A stretch of 64,000 nucleotides of DNA from Teratosphaeria epicoccoides (Eukaryota > Ascomycota > Dothideomycetes > Mycosphaerellales > Teratosphaeriaceae), in assembly GCA_021401465.1 (NCBI GenBank), contig JADDMT010000016.1, positions 1 to 64,000 of the forward strand. Direction: 5' to 3'. The notes beneath the pieces are model-generated. The model searched no databases and was not told the DNA's origin. It saw only the letters and a program-made list of their open reading frames with translations. Shown piece by piece: positions 11,275 through 22,206 of this stretch; position 1 is the stretch's first letter; every line of letters starts with the position of its first letter. The translations under genes and the position numbers were made by a program.

Positions 11275-11735
11275 GGCCTGTATCGTGACGGCGGCGCCCT
11301 CCAAATGGGAGGAAGCCAGTGGGTAGAACGGAGTAGGAGTGCCTTCTTCTCTGCACCCCAGCATCGTTTCCCCATGTGCTGTTCAGTTGGACAGTCGAAG
11401 CTGAGTGGTGGTGGAGGCAGTGCGAAGATGGACGGGCCCAGACAGGACGGGCTCGTGATGCATGTGGACTACGCACCCGCCAACGTCAAACAGCCGATTG
11501 TGTCGACAAAGCCTCCCGCCGGTCGACTTCAGCCGCATGCTGTGCATGTGCGTCTCAGCAGCGCCCCATTCTCTGCTTTCTTTGTTACACTGCATGACCA
11601 TTCTTGCCACCCCACATCTGGCCACTAATCTGTTGTTCAAAGACGAACCAGAGTTCACTGCCGCCATCCAAGCGTGCTCCGCCCCCGATACCTCCATCAA
11701 CCTTTCCGAGGACAGGAAACTCGTCAGAGGACAAT
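11275..11735. promoter_or_regulatory. divergent promoter region
   Basis: Shared 461-bp upstream region of the SEC11-like gene (-) and the LURP-like gene (+). No clear TATA box or known operator was found. Confidence 0.5.
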
Positions 11736-12371
11736 ATGTCGACAGTCAACGAGGAAACAACAGCGTCAGCTTCCGGCCAGAAGCTCGCGCAAACTCCTGC
11801 CCCGTCTCTCCCGACCCTTGGGCAGAAGATCGAGCTGACGCGGAAGTTTGAGATCCGCTGCCACGATCGGTATTTCCGCGATGCCACCGTGACGGACGAG
11901 ACTGGCGAGAAGGTCTTCGGAATCGAAGCCGGCAATCCTCTCACGTCTTGGAGCTTCAAGCGCTCTCTGAAGGACAGCAGTGGCAATCTCATCTGGAAAC
12001 AGCAGCACTATCAGTCCAAAATGCGCCAATGGAAAATCGAGAATCGCGAGGGCGCCGTCATGTGCTTCGTCAAGGATGAAAATGCTGCAAACAAGACAAC
12101 GTCAATCGTGGCTAGAGTCCCGAATGGGACCGAGGAGAGAATCGTCAATCTGCGGGCACCTGACCGGTCTGGCATCAAGACCAATTTTGACGCGGAAGGT
12201 GTGGTGTTTGCTGAAATGTCGTTGGTGGAGAACAACGATGCATCATTCTTGGGCCAGAAGGGGCTCGACCGCACAGTATGGAAGCTCGAGGTAGCAGGGG
12301 AAGTCGACATAGCCCTGGTCCTGGCTTTGGCATTCTGCCGCATTGAAGTCAATCACGCCTGGCGACGGTAG
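11736..12371 (+). CDS. LURP1-related / tubby C-terminal-like domain protein
   Basis: 211 aa, single exon. After a Ser/Thr/Gln-rich leader (about 1-30), the rest reads as a tubby-like beta-barrel of the LURP1-related type. It has a run of alternating strands (KFEIRCHDRYFRDATVTDE, WSFKRSLKDSSGN, MRQWKIEN) and a hydrophobic C-terminal helix (VDIALVLALAFCRIEV), which is the central helix of that fold. Similar proteins are related to phospholipid scramblases, but in fungi the role is unknown. The frame is open further upstream, but only to non-ATG codons, so ATG 11736 is used. Confidence 0.75.
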   Translation: MSTVNEETTASASGQKLAQTPAPSLPTLGQKIELTRKFEIRCHDRYFRDATVTDETGEKVFGIEAGNPLTSWSFKRSLKDSSGNLIWKQQHYQSKMRQWKIENREGAVMCFVKDENAANKTTSIVARVPNGTEERIVNLRAPDRSGIKTNFDAEGVVFAEMSLVENNDASFLGQKGLDRTVWKLEVAGEVDIALVLALAFCRIEVNHAWRR

Positions 12372-13493
12372 AGAGATGGAGCGTCGTGGAGGGGTTATTC
12401 TGTAATGTTGTGGGCAGCCTGAAGACGTCGACGAAGGAAACAAGGGCGATGGGATATTCTGTCGAGTTCATTCAGATTATCGGACGTGGTGATCTCAGGA
12501 TCGATGCACAAGGAGGCTCGTGGAGCTGAGATGCGGGAGATCGCATTCGTTAGCTCCATCACGAATGTAGAGGCAGAATAGCACACAAAATTTCTTGAGT
12601 GCGTGAGGTGTTGCGGCTGTGGCAGTCTGGCGAATTCTGATTCCAACCCATGATCTTGTGGGACGGCAGTGTCCAAATCAAGCCATTCAGACGAAGTACA
12701 CACCCGACGCCCGGTGACTGAGCCTTGACATGCGTGTGGGAGCATTCATGAAGAGTATCGTCATCTCCAGCTCGCATAGAATTGTGGAGCTGCATTCAGG
12801 CCTTTCAGAGACTGTGTCGGTGTATGATGCGGCTGAATACATGTGACGTTACGAGCAGGATCTCTGGGGCTGGGTGCCTGTGACACCAAACGCCGTTCAA
12901 GCCCATGACCTTCAGCAGGTCATGTGGCACGCTGCCGCCCATATGAAACCAGCAACATCGCCATCGAGTCCTCGGTGAGTTGGTGGAGGCTCAGCCCGGC
13001 GTACTGTCCTTCCCAGAGGGATGCCGGTGAACGAAAATATCAAGATTGTCATACAGTATGCCGCAAAGCACTACCTCAGTCTCCGAGGCCAACATAGGAA
13101 ATGGATTGCTTGACACCGCAGCGTGAAGAGAATCTGTGGCATTTGCCGTGGGTCGAGGGATGTTCCAAACGCAACCAGCAACACACAGGAGCGCTTCCGA
13201 GCCAGCCTCAGCCCCAAGGAGTCCAACCGGACAAGGCGAGCGATCACCGTCAGTCCTGGAACATGGCGTGGAGGGTCGTCGTGTTGGTTGCGTTGGCCTA
13301 GAACTAAGCCATCGGGGAAGTTCAGGGGCGAGGGAGACCAGACAGTGTATAAAGTCTGTTCTACTCAACCCATCTCGAGCTGTATCTCATCATCTTCACA
13401 GCCATCATCGGCCTCGACCATCGTTGGCAGCATTCACAACCTCGAGCACTTCAAGCTCAACAAAGCACTGCAAACCAATCCACAACCGCAACC
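12372..13493. other. 1.1-kb intergenic region
   Basis: Contains the promoter of the next gene (TATA box at 13348). No ORF with family resemblance; minus-strand ORFs at 12395-12795 and 12991-13368 look random. Confidence 0.5.
13348..13353 (+). promoter_or_regulatory. TATA box
   Basis: TATAAA 146 bp upstream of the ATG of the small secreted protein gene. Confidence 0.55.
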
Positions 13494-14128
13494 ATGGTCT
13501 CCTTCACGCAAGCTACCGTCGCAATCGCTGCTTTCATCGGCCTGACCCAGCTCTGCCCGGCTCCCATCATCCCAATCATCGAAATCACCGTCGACATGGG
13601 CACAGCAGCTGCCTGGGTTGGTGCGATCGGCGGTGTGACTGGTGGTGCAGCAGCAGCAGCTTCTGCCGTAGAGAACGCCAAGCACAAGAAGCGTGATGCC
13701 GAGCCTGAGACCGCTGAGGTCCAGGGCGCTCCCTTCTTCAGTCGCATCAAGCGCCAGGAACAGAACCGTACGAGCACGCATCCTTTCGACCTGCCCAGAA
13801 TCAGTACTGATTGGCGAAAAATTACAGAGCTTGCCTGGCAAGAATGCCACGACGATCTCCAGAAGTCCAACGTCGGCTTTTCGTCTCCAGCGACTGGAAG
13901 TAAGCTTTTTTTCTTTTGATGCGAAGTCATGCAACATACGCTGAAATCCTCGCAGCGATTCTGACCAAGGGTGTCCCGGCTACTTGCATGACGCTCGCGA
14001 CCGTGATAACCGGTCAGTATGACATCGGCCACCCGGTGCCCATGGGCAGCGACTCTCTTCAGTTCAGCGGGCTTTCCAATGAGCAGATCGATGCTGTCGT
14101 AAACGCCCTGAAGGCGCGCAGCGACTAG
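13494..14128 (+). CDS. small secreted protein with dibasic processing sites (2 exons)
   Basis: Exons 13494-13899 and 13956-14128 encode 192 aa; the intron has GTAAGC and GCAG ends. An N-terminal signal peptide (about 1-20, VAIAAFIGLTQLC) is followed by a Gly/Ala-rich hydrophobic stretch (about 38-60). Two basic sites, KHKKR and RIKR, fit Kex2-type cleavage (inference). The remaining mature part (about 85-192) holds two cysteines. The layout resembles fungal small secreted proteins of unknown function in which a short C-terminal domain ends with a helix like NEQIDAVVNAL. A TATA box lies upstream. No enzyme motif is visible. Confidence 0.72.
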
Positions 14129-14146
14129 GCATTGTGAAGCGGCGGA

Positions 14147-14190
14147 TGGAGTTTGGGCGATGGACTCTGGGAGATGGAGTCTGGGAGATA
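14147..14190. repeat. short tandem GATGGAGTCTGGGA-type repeat
   Basis: About three imperfect copies of a 14-17 bp unit directly after the stop codon of the secreted protein gene. Noncoding. Confidence 0.6.
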
Positions 14191-14525
14191 GATTTCGGAT
14201 CTTGTGGGCTCTTGCAAATGGCAGCTGGCCATCAGAGCTGTTTTCGTGTCTCTCGTTCATAGTGCGGGTTCTACGGAGTTAGTGGTATCGTGGGTTCTAT
14301 TAGGTAGACCATCCAACATGATCCTTCCCAGAATATATGTGCCCCTTTCAACACAACAGTCGTGCAGGTCGCGGGACGACGGGACAGCCACTGCATTCAG
14401 TGTAATGTCTGGAATTGCTCGCCCACAGAGTCTCGCCGTTGATCAGCCGTACTCCAAGGAATCTTCATGTACGCCTATCGATCCAGGAGGGTGTTGGGTG
14501 CTGCGCCCCCGACAGTTGAGGTCTG

Positions 14526-14533
14526 TATAAATA
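14526..14533 (+). promoter_or_regulatory. TATA box
   Basis: TATAAATA 67 bp upstream of ATG 14600 of the acyltransferase-like gene; the rest of the 14191-14599 spacer shows nothing else. Confidence 0.6.
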
Positions 14534-14599
14534 GATCAGCCGCCGCCTATATAGTGTGCCACAGCTCATTCCCAAAACACTTCGGTCCTCACCTTGCAA

Positions 14600-15850
14600 A
14601 TGTTCTCCAACATGGACGTTACGGCAGATCGAGTCAAGCGAATGCTCATGCCACCACTGTACCTAGCCCTTTCTGCCGCAACCTTCGGCCTCGCATTGCA
14701 CGCCAAGCAGCATCGTTCCCGATTGCTGTACCTACCGGCATTTCTCACGACCGCAAGCCTGTCCCTCACGACGAGCAGAGACCTCCGGTTCTCGGTAGCG
14801 CTGCCAGCACTCTGGAGCCAAGCCGTCGCGCTGTACATCCTGCATGTAGTCTCCATTCTGTACATCGAGAGGTGGCCAGCCCCGGTAGCACAAGTCGGCA
14901 TCGATGCGTCATCTGGACTATCCTGGAGGTTGGAAACGACATATCGACTTTGGGGCAATCCGCGAATGCTTCGAGTGTCAGATCATGACCGACACAATCA
15001 TGCGTCCAGAGCCACTGGGAGCACCCGAGCTCTGACAGGATTCATTCTGATACGGCTCATCAAGCTTGCACTGTACGGTGTGATTCATCTCTACATCCTC
15101 CCATTTGCGGTGCAGGAATCGTTGAGTGACATAACACCACGCGATCTCGACTATGCTCTCCTTGGACGATGGGATCAGGCTGACTTGCGTCGGCTGGGCA
15201 TTCGTGCCTATTTTTCTATTTCATGGATCTGGGACAGCTTCCTGTATCTGGACGGAGCCAACTCCTTATTGGCACTATTCTTCACCTCGACTAGCATTGA
15301 CGAGCCAGAAGACTGGCCAGTGCTCTTTGGCAATCCCGTAGCATCGACCAGCTTAAGGCGGTTTTGGAGCATGTTCTGGCACCCATTAGCCGCTCGACTC
15401 TGCCGGAAGTACGGTTATCTTCTCGCCCATAGCTTTCTGGGACTGCATCCGAAATCCTTCGCCTACAAATCCACGGTCGCCATGGTGGTCTTCGCGCTCG
15501 CCGGTGCGACCCATGCCGTGGTCACATGGAATTGCGGCCGGACTGACTGGCATCTGGACATTGCTTGGTTCCTTCTCAACTATATGGGTTGCACCGCTGA
15601 GGTACTTTTCATGACCCTCATCCACAGGCTAGCAAAACAATTTGGTCTTGCCGTGCAACTACGCAAGTTCAAGCAAAGCTGGATTGGAAGCGTGTGTGGA
15701 TATCTCTGGGTGCTGATCTTCTTCCTGTGGAGCGTACCGAAATGGCGGTATCCACGATTACACGATGAAGCCGTTGCGCTGAAATCTCAGAAGTTCATGG
15801 CGCGCTTGGCTGAACTTAGCCGGAAGCAAAGAGGCAAAGCAGGAGACTAG
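14600..15850 (+). CDS. wax-synthase-like membrane-bound O-acyltransferase
   Basis: 416 aa, single exon, with about seven to eight hydrophobic segments. The C-terminal half carries the fungal wax-synthase block: WPVLFGNPVASTSLRRFW, then FWSMFWHP, and a late His-containing helix (FALAGATHAVVTWNCG). This is the MBOAT_2 family, which includes long-chain alcohol acyltransferases and the O-acetyltransferases of several fungal terpenoid pathways. It is therefore expected to transfer an acyl group to a hydroxyl at the ER membrane. No terpene synthase, PKS or P450 gene is nearby, so no pathway can be named. ATG 14600 is preferred over the preceding TTG; the transcript would start shortly after the TATA box. 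Confidence 0.85.
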   Translation: MFSNMDVTADRVKRMLMPPLYLALSAATFGLALHAKQHRSRLLYLPAFLTTASLSLTTSRDLRFSVALPALWSQAVALYILHVVSILYIERWPAPVAQVGIDASSGLSWRLETTYRLWGNPRMLRVSDHDRHNHASRATGSTRALTGFILIRLIKLALYGVIHLYILPFAVQESLSDITPRDLDYALLGRWDQADLRRLGIRAYFSISWIWDSFLYLDGANSLLALFFTSTSIDEPEDWPVLFGNPVASTSLRRFWSMFWHPLAARLCRKYGYLLAHSFLGLHPKSFAYKSTVAMVVFALAGATHAVVTWNCGRTDWHLDIAWFLLNYMGCTAEVLFMTLIHRLAKQFGLAVQLRKFKQSWIGSVCGYLWVLIFFLWSVPKWRYPRLHDEAVALKSQKFMARLAELSRKQRGKAGD

Positions 15851-16430
15851 ACGGCAATGGCTTGTCCTGAAGACTGGTGGAGCAGGTCCAACGTTGCACC
15901 CCGAGCATATTCCGTTGTCAACCTCTGGAACCCAGCCGGATCACAGCGCCAACAGAAACGGTGGCAGTCCATCCCGAAGCCACGCTGACCCAAGCAGCCA
16001 GCATTTCATCATTGGCGGAGGACACCGGCCAAGAATCTGGCAATATGCATCCGATTATGGACGGAAGATCCGGCATAGTTGGTCCCGGGCTAGCCTCATG
16101 CATGAAGATCGCACCCCGGCTGCTCTGCAACTTGCTCCGACTATTCATGTTCGTTACAGGAAGGAACGCTTTGCACGCCATCCCATGCTCCCGAGCTACA
16201 AGACAATGGTTCACATTGTACCGTGCTTTGCGTTCTGCACACCTGCGTCGTTGCTGACTCAGTCGATGTAAGCCTGGACGCCAAAGGCTAAGCGCTTTGT
16301 CCCACGGCGTATGGTGTTGACCGGAAGTGGAAACACGCAGACCTCGTGACGCTTCGGACGGATCATGTTGCAGATACCTTTCGCGGGTGGTATGAGTACT
16401 CCTGCGTCGTCTCGTCGTGCGGATTGCGCA
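15851..16430. other. intergenic, no gene seen
   Basis: Follows the acyltransferase-like gene. Only short overlapping ORFs. Confidence 0.45.
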
Positions 16431-16732
16431 ACTGCGTCTGTGACCGATCCGCTTTGCCCAGCCTTCGACCGCTCGCTATACACTGATACGCAAGGACAAG
16501 CATACTACATCAGCTGCAACGAGAACACTCTGGAACGCGCATCGAAGTCAGCACCTCCACGCAGAAAGGGGAGCGTCTTACAATCGCTTATTGTCCCGCC
16601 AACTGCGATGCCCCCGATGGGTGTGCCGCCATCTCGTTCGACGCGGGCACATGTACAAGCTGGAGTGACGTTGACGCCACTTTCGCGGAGGACAGCACAA
16701 CATTTGCTATCAAAGTCAGAACGTCATCTTGA
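16431..16732 (+). pseudogene. frameshifted relic of a secreted PAN-like cysteine-rich domain
   Basis: One frame (to about 16527) reads CPAFDRSLYTDTQGQAYYI then SCNEN. The sense continues one base out of register as STSTQKGERLTIAYCPANC, then DAPDGCAAISFDAGTCTSW, to a TGA at 16730-16732. The spacing of Cys residues and the CPA...YTD...G..Y.I.C start resemble PAN/apple-like domains of fungal secreted proteins. A single missing base between the two halves explains the break better than an intron, since nothing needs to be removed. No convincing start or signal peptide is found upstream. It could be a sequencing error in a live gene. Confidence 0.45.
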
Positions 16733-17516
16733 TTTGGTAGCCAGATGATCTGACCTTCTGCTGTCCGGAGTTGCTCGAGTGGTTTTCCAACGTGGACAGC
16801 GTCGGTGACTCGGACGCTGGCTCCGCTGGTGTGGGTGTTTCGGGGCAATGCACGCTCACAGTCGCTGTGAGCGCTGGTAGGATATGCACAGTGGCGGCGT
16901 TTTGTCGAGAGCTGTTGAACAGCGAGATCATTCCTGACCTCAGCCTTCACCTGCTGTCACGTGTGCATGGACAGGAGTCCGGCTCGGCTGGATGGTAGGC
17001 AGCTCGTTCATCCCCATTGGCCAAGCATGATACTGCTTGACGATGTAGGACGTCTTGATGTCAGGATGTGCAGCTCCACTCATCAGTATCAGCGCAATGC
17101 GGGGCTTGCGCACAGTCGGGGCACTCTGTCACTTACTATATTCAGGGCTTCATGTCTATCGGCATAACCCTCCTCTGAACCATTGACTGACTGATGGAAA
17201 TATATCGAAATGGCCCCGCCATGGACGAAGCTGCGAGCTGGGATAGCCTGCCGAGCTGATGACCTGAGTGAGAATGAGCACATTGCCCGGAGCTGTGACC
17301 AGGCCATGCTATGGAGATGGCAAGCAATGCGCAGTCAATACTGCTTCTGATGGATGCCGTGATCCGCGCTTATTTTCATCATGCCTACCAGATCCTATTT
17401 GCTTAGATACTCGCAATGCCCGTGTTGGGACAAAAGAGCACCGCTGATCCCACCTACAGACCCTCCCAGCTGCGCACACGGTCGGCATATCACTCTCACG
17501 CCATTCATCAAAGGCA
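16733..17516. other. intergenic, no gene seen
   Basis: Upstream region of the ferric reductase. ORFs on both strands are short and unrecognised. Confidence 0.45.
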
Positions 17517-19698
17517 ATGCGCAGCAGAATGCACCGGCAAAGCGTCGCTCTTCTCAGGCTCCTATGGCTCTGCGCCGTACCTGTACAAGCCATGATGACT
17601 ATGGGCCGACCTGGCTACGGCTTCATTGGCTACGGCATCACCATGTACAAACCGCTCTGCGCCTATTCCTGCCGATCGGCCATCTCGCATCCGCTGCAAT
17701 GCAGCACAATGGACATGAGCATGCCAGACATGAACATGTGGGAGACCTCGCCAGAATGCCACGCCAGCGACGATATCTTCCTGCAGACACTGGCGTATTG
17801 CATGTCTACCCGGTGTCAAGACGTGGATGTCTGGCGGCTGGAACGGTACTGGAAACTGAATGTCGCAGGGCGTCTGACACATCAACCTTTGCCGAAGTAC
17901 AGTTATCAGGAAGCGTTGGCCAGGGTCAAGGGACCCCCGAATTCGACAATCCCGACGACGGAGAGGTTGGATGCTGTCAGTCTTGTGACCGAGGAAGCCT
18001 ACGTGGCCGATTGGAATGCAATGGGCGTATTCGAGGTGATGGAGAAGCGCTACAGCACTTACGGGTGCGTTGACCCACCTGCTCTCTCGTAAGAAACCGC
18101 TAATACCGCATAGTCTCGTCCTCCTTCTATCAGGATCACTCCTCCCCATCGCCTTCTCCCTCCTCCGCTTCCTGCCATTCCCACGCCATCTAACCAGTCG
18201 CTTCGCCGCCATATTCGTCTACCCACCACTCTATGGCTTCAGAACAAGAGTCCCCCCACCCACGCGGGGCCAAGCTTTCCTGATCTTCTACTTTTTCTCC
18301 ATCAACACCATCCTCAGCTTCGTCGGCTACCGAACCGCCTGGCCCAACAGCTGGTGGGGCTGGCACAGCCAGCAGATCGTGACCTACATCGCCAACCGCA
18401 CCGGCGTGCTCAGCAGCGCCAACATCGCTCTCTTGACGCTCTATGCCGGTCGCAACAATTTCCTGCTCTGGGTCACCAACTGGTCGCACTCGACATTCCT
18501 GCTGCTGCACCAATGGATCGCCGTCTTCGCCGTGATACAGGCTTGTCTCCATTCTGCCATTTACCTCGGTATATACCTGGATCCGAGGAACGGCGAGCCT
18601 CACAGCTCTGAGAGCAAGCTTGCTTATTGGGTCTGGGGTATTGTGGCCACACTTGCCATGGTTTTGCTACTGCCTCTATCGATCTCTCAAATCCGCCGCA
18701 GGGCCTACGAGGTGTTCCTGGCCAGCCATTTTGTCCTTGCGCTGCTGGCGTACATCAGTTATTACTATCATATTATATGCAGATTCGGCCGTCAATGGGG
18801 CTACGAGACCTGGATTTATATTGCGTTTGGCATCTGGGCCTTCGATCGCCTGGTCCGCACGATGAAGTTGGCACGCAATGGCATCAAGACGGGTCATGTT
18901 ACAATCGTCGATGACGACTACGTACGTCTGGACGTGCCAGGCGTTGCAGCGGCTGGGCATGCATATCTATACTTCCCTACTCTGACGTGGAGAGTATGGG
19001 AGAACCATCCTTTCTCCGTTGTATGCGGCTCCCTTCCACGTACTTCCCGAGACACTGTGAATTGCAAGAGCGCAAGCGGCCCAGCGCTAAAGCTCTCGGA
19101 TTCCAGAGAAGTGAAGGACGTGTCGATAGATCTTTCGCCCGAACGCCGGGTTCACAGATTTGAGGCCGGCGCGGAAGTGCACCCGTCGGTGGGAATTGGC
19201 CTCAGCTTCTTCGTGCGCATTCACAAAGGCATCACCTGTCACCTTCGCAGCAGAAAGACTCTACCCGTCCTTGTGGAGGGTCCATACGCAGCTTCGTATG
19301 GTGGTATCGACATGTCTGCTTACCCAAACATTCTGTGCATCGCGGGTGGTGTGGGGATCACGGCCGTCGTAGACGTTCTGTCCAAATATTCTGCAAATCG
19401 CCCAAAGCTGTACTGGGGCGTCAGGTCCAATACAGGCCTCGTTGACGCTATGCGTGACAAGCTTGAGAGTCTTCGCACGACTGGCGTCGATATCGAGGTC
19501 AGGCAAGGCGACCGAGTGGCGCTGGAGGAGGTGATCGTGCGTGAGATCGAAGCCGTTGGGTCTGCAAATGGTGGTGTTGTGATAATGGTAAGCGGCCCGC
19601 CCAGTATGTCGGAGGAAGCGAGACGAGTGGTGGCGCGAGTGGCAAGTCAAGCAAAGGCAGCTGTTGTAGCATTCCATGAGGAATCCTTCAGTTGGTGA
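17517..19698 (+). CDS. ferric/cupric reductase transmembrane component, FRE family (2 exons)
   Basis: Exons 17517-18064 and 18114-19698 encode 710 aa; the intron is 49 nt with a GTGCGT donor. A signal peptide and an extracellular Met/Cys-rich domain (MTMGRP, MDMSMPDMNM, several Cys; about 25-160) precede the ferric-reductase membrane core. That core has His pairs for two hemes (WSHSTFLLLHQ, QACLHSAIYL, LASHFVLALLAYISYYYH). The cytosolic half has the FAD motif HPFSVV (His481) and the NAD(P) motif GGVGIT. The usual Cys-Gly near the C-terminus appears as SGPPS. It reduces extracellular Fe(III) or Cu(II) with cytosolic NADPH as part of metal uptake. The Met-rich ectodomain hints at copper binding (inference). 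A second in-frame ATG at 17529 is an equally plausible start. Confidence 0.93.
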
Positions 19699-20376
19699 GG
19701 GTGAAGATGTATCGAGAATCCCACTTTTGTGTCACCTGCTTTTGAACAGTGCAACGGAGAGCGACGTGGAGGATTCCAAAATCATGCTGAGCCAAATATC
19801 CAACTATCTCAGCCTTCCTGTCCTTGGTGCAGCCATGTCTCCTATGGCGACTCCTCAAACATCATCGCGGCTATGAGAGAATCCTGGCGCCACCCATATG
19901 AAAGTCCATGACCTCTGCACATCCTGCTAGCGCGAAAGCAGCATAGCAATTTGAGCGTCGTGAACATCTGCAAGGAGGCCTTTGGATAGCGTTCCGATGC
20001 CATCTCAATCTGTGACGTGACTGGCATGGTTCGTCCGCGAGGTACAGCTGCCGGTAGCTGTCCTGCTATATAAATACACTTGTTTGGCATGATAGAAGGG
20101 ATGTCTCGAAATTGCAATTAGTGATTGCAGCAGGCAAATATTCACCCGGAGTTGACCAGTTGGTACAGAAACGAGAGAGGAGCATTTTGAAGGGAAGGTG
20201 CGAGTCGGCTAGGCCCGTGATCGAACCCATATCAGATAAGCGAGGCACGACTGTGACGAACTAAGACGTGCTATGCATGAACAATACTGACAATGCCTGT
20301 CGGGCCTTGCAGCCCTCATGCTATGCATTCTTAGGTGTAGCAGCGAAAACCTGCTCCCTGCTGACTTGTTTCATAC
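19699..20376. other. intergenic, no gene seen
   Basis: 3' side of the ferric reductase. Short ORFs only. Confidence 0.45.
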
Positions 20377-20709
20377 TCAGGCTTTCCCGCCCAGCCGAGC
20401 GAACGCCGTGACCCTCATACGCCGCCAGATGTTCCCGTTATCCTTCTCAAGATCACTACGGGGTGTCTTGAACGTAACGCCGGCCGTTGCAGCCAATCTC
20501 GTTGGCACATTCATATGCGCCCGTGTATTCTCGTCCCGCGACGCGAAATCCCTAGCCTTGGGAGCCGCATGATCATAAGCATGTTCGCCCGAGCTCGCGG
20601 AACCATAGCCTGAATCCTTCCTCTTCATGGCCACCACTTCATCCCCGTAGTCGGCGCCAGATCTCGTCGTCCGACCCTCACCGTCAGAACCCGCGGACCT
20701 CGCGCGCCT
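20377..20709 (-). other. open frame directly after the SF3B6 stop codon, same frame
   Basis: From the codon after the SF3B6 TAG, 110 sense codons run without a stop to a TGA at 20377. An ATG at 20628 would give 83 aa. The sequence is charged and protein-like (MKRKDSGYGSASSGEH ... NIWRRMRVTAFARLGG). It may be a small independent gene, a readthrough or alternatively spliced C-terminal extension of SF3B6, or a chance ORF in a GC-rich 3' UTR. No known domain is seen. Confidence 0.3.
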
Positions 20710-21217
20710 CTAGTCGATGCCATGCTCGCGCTTGAGCTTTTCTAAGTTCTCCAGCCTCTCGGCGAGATCTGATTGTGCCTTGAGCATCTTCTCTGGCTGA
20801 TGGTAGAGGACTACGAGGTAGCGGTTCTGGAAGTTGAAGCCGTTCAGCTTGTCGCAGGCGGATTTGGCGTCCAGAACATCATCGTAGACTACGTAGGCAG
20901 TGCCTTTGGTGTTATTGGCAATGCCTTGGCGGATTTGCCTGTGGGGAGGTCAGTGGCGGTGCTGTGGTTGTGGGCACGTGGGTATGCCCGGAGGGACGCG
21001 TGCTCTCTTGCTGGTGTCAAAGGGAGGTTTGCGAGCTTACCTGATCGGCCCAAACTTCCCGAAAAGGTCAAAGAGCTCTTCTGGAGTGACCTGGTACGAG
21101 AGGTTCTTGACGAAGCTGCGCAAGGTTAGCAGTGTTCCCGGGCGGCGTCCAGTGATTGGCGGGCGCATACAGAGCACGATTGACCTCGGCGGCTAGTTTG
21201 CCAGGTCTACTCGCCAT
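20710..21217 (-). CDS. splicing factor SF3b subunit 6 (p14) homologue (3 exons)
   Basis: Exons 21217-21171, 21115-21041 and 20938-20710 encode 116 aa, the usual length for SF3B6/p14. Introns of 55 and 102 nt have GT-AG ends and correct phases. The protein is one RRM. RNP2 is LFVKNL after the conserved leader EVNR, then VTPEELFDLFGKFGPIRQIR, and RNP1 is represented by KGTAYVVYDDV. The C-terminal part has NGFNFQNRYLVVLYHQ and a terminal helix. In the U2 snRNP, p14 binds SF3B1 and sits near the branch-point adenosine. The small exons explain why no long frame is visible. It is divergent from JHD1. Confidence 0.92.
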
Positions 21218-22206
21218 TCGCTGGTGTTCGATGTCTGATTGGTACTGGGATCGTGGTGTCAAAGACGCAAGCGGTCTTGATGTTCGAGTCGTGAGCGATT
21301 ACGCGATCGCGGAGGTTCACAGGCCACAAACGGAGACTCCCGTGCTGTGGATAATGCTCGGCCCGCCATTTCCAACTTCCCGGTCGGCATGGCAGGCACT
21401 ACCAGAGATTCACCAAATTGCCAGCAGAAGTGTTAAGCACCGCTCAAGAACAAGCTTATCGTCGCCCTCACTCGCGAGTGACCTGGTCGGGCAGTCTGAT
21501 ATAGTCATGCAGACTGCACGGCAGAAGATCTTTGTCAGCGGGGCGACGGTTCGGATGTGGAAGCACCACACATTGTCCCGAAGCTGTAAGACTTGAGGGT
21601 CGTGCTAATGCACGCATGTTGGTTCTAGCGATAGTCGTAGCCGTCGGAGAATTTGCATCTTGTCGGCGCGGCCGTCCGATCAGTCGCAAAGGACATGGAG
21701 GGGGGTCGGGTGTTCTCGAAGAGCAATGACGTTGGCCGTGCTTGCCGCGACTTTTGCCCGTCGGTATCGAGCCGCCGAGCTCCAGGAGGTTGGAATGCTT
21801 GACATCTGCATGATGTGTAGCTAACGTGCAAAGGCTGCTAAATGATTGTGCGCAGTGCTTGAATCAAGTCATGTGATGTTGCTGTGGAGTTCGTTGAAGA
21901 GCCAAACAGTATCGTTCTCGCCATTGCCCAACGCCTGAGGCCCAGACACCAGCTCTTCGTGCCTACCTGTCGAACCCCACCATCCCAGCACTACTCCACC
22001 AAGACCTCCAACCTGCGTCCGGCCTGCCACGCTTTCGTTGCACGCTCGCTGCTTGCTTTGAGACCCATTGCTGACCGTGCACGATTTCTACGACGCCGAG
22101 AACGCCCGAATATCAGCTGCTTCATATGATTGAAGCGTATTAACCGCGGGGGAGTGAGATAGCGTGCGGCCAGCATCGGATATCCGCTCGCCGCAAGCAG
22201 CAAGAG
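21218..22206. promoter_or_regulatory. divergent upstream region of SF3B6 and JHD1
   Basis: About 1 kb without a supported gene between the two start codons. Short ORFs only; no TATA box identified. Confidence 0.45.

Noticed and set aside
20215..20250. Possible tRNA T-arm (GGGTTCGATCA on the minus strand)
   Set aside because: The flanking bases do not form a T-stem and no acceptor or anticodon arms fit.
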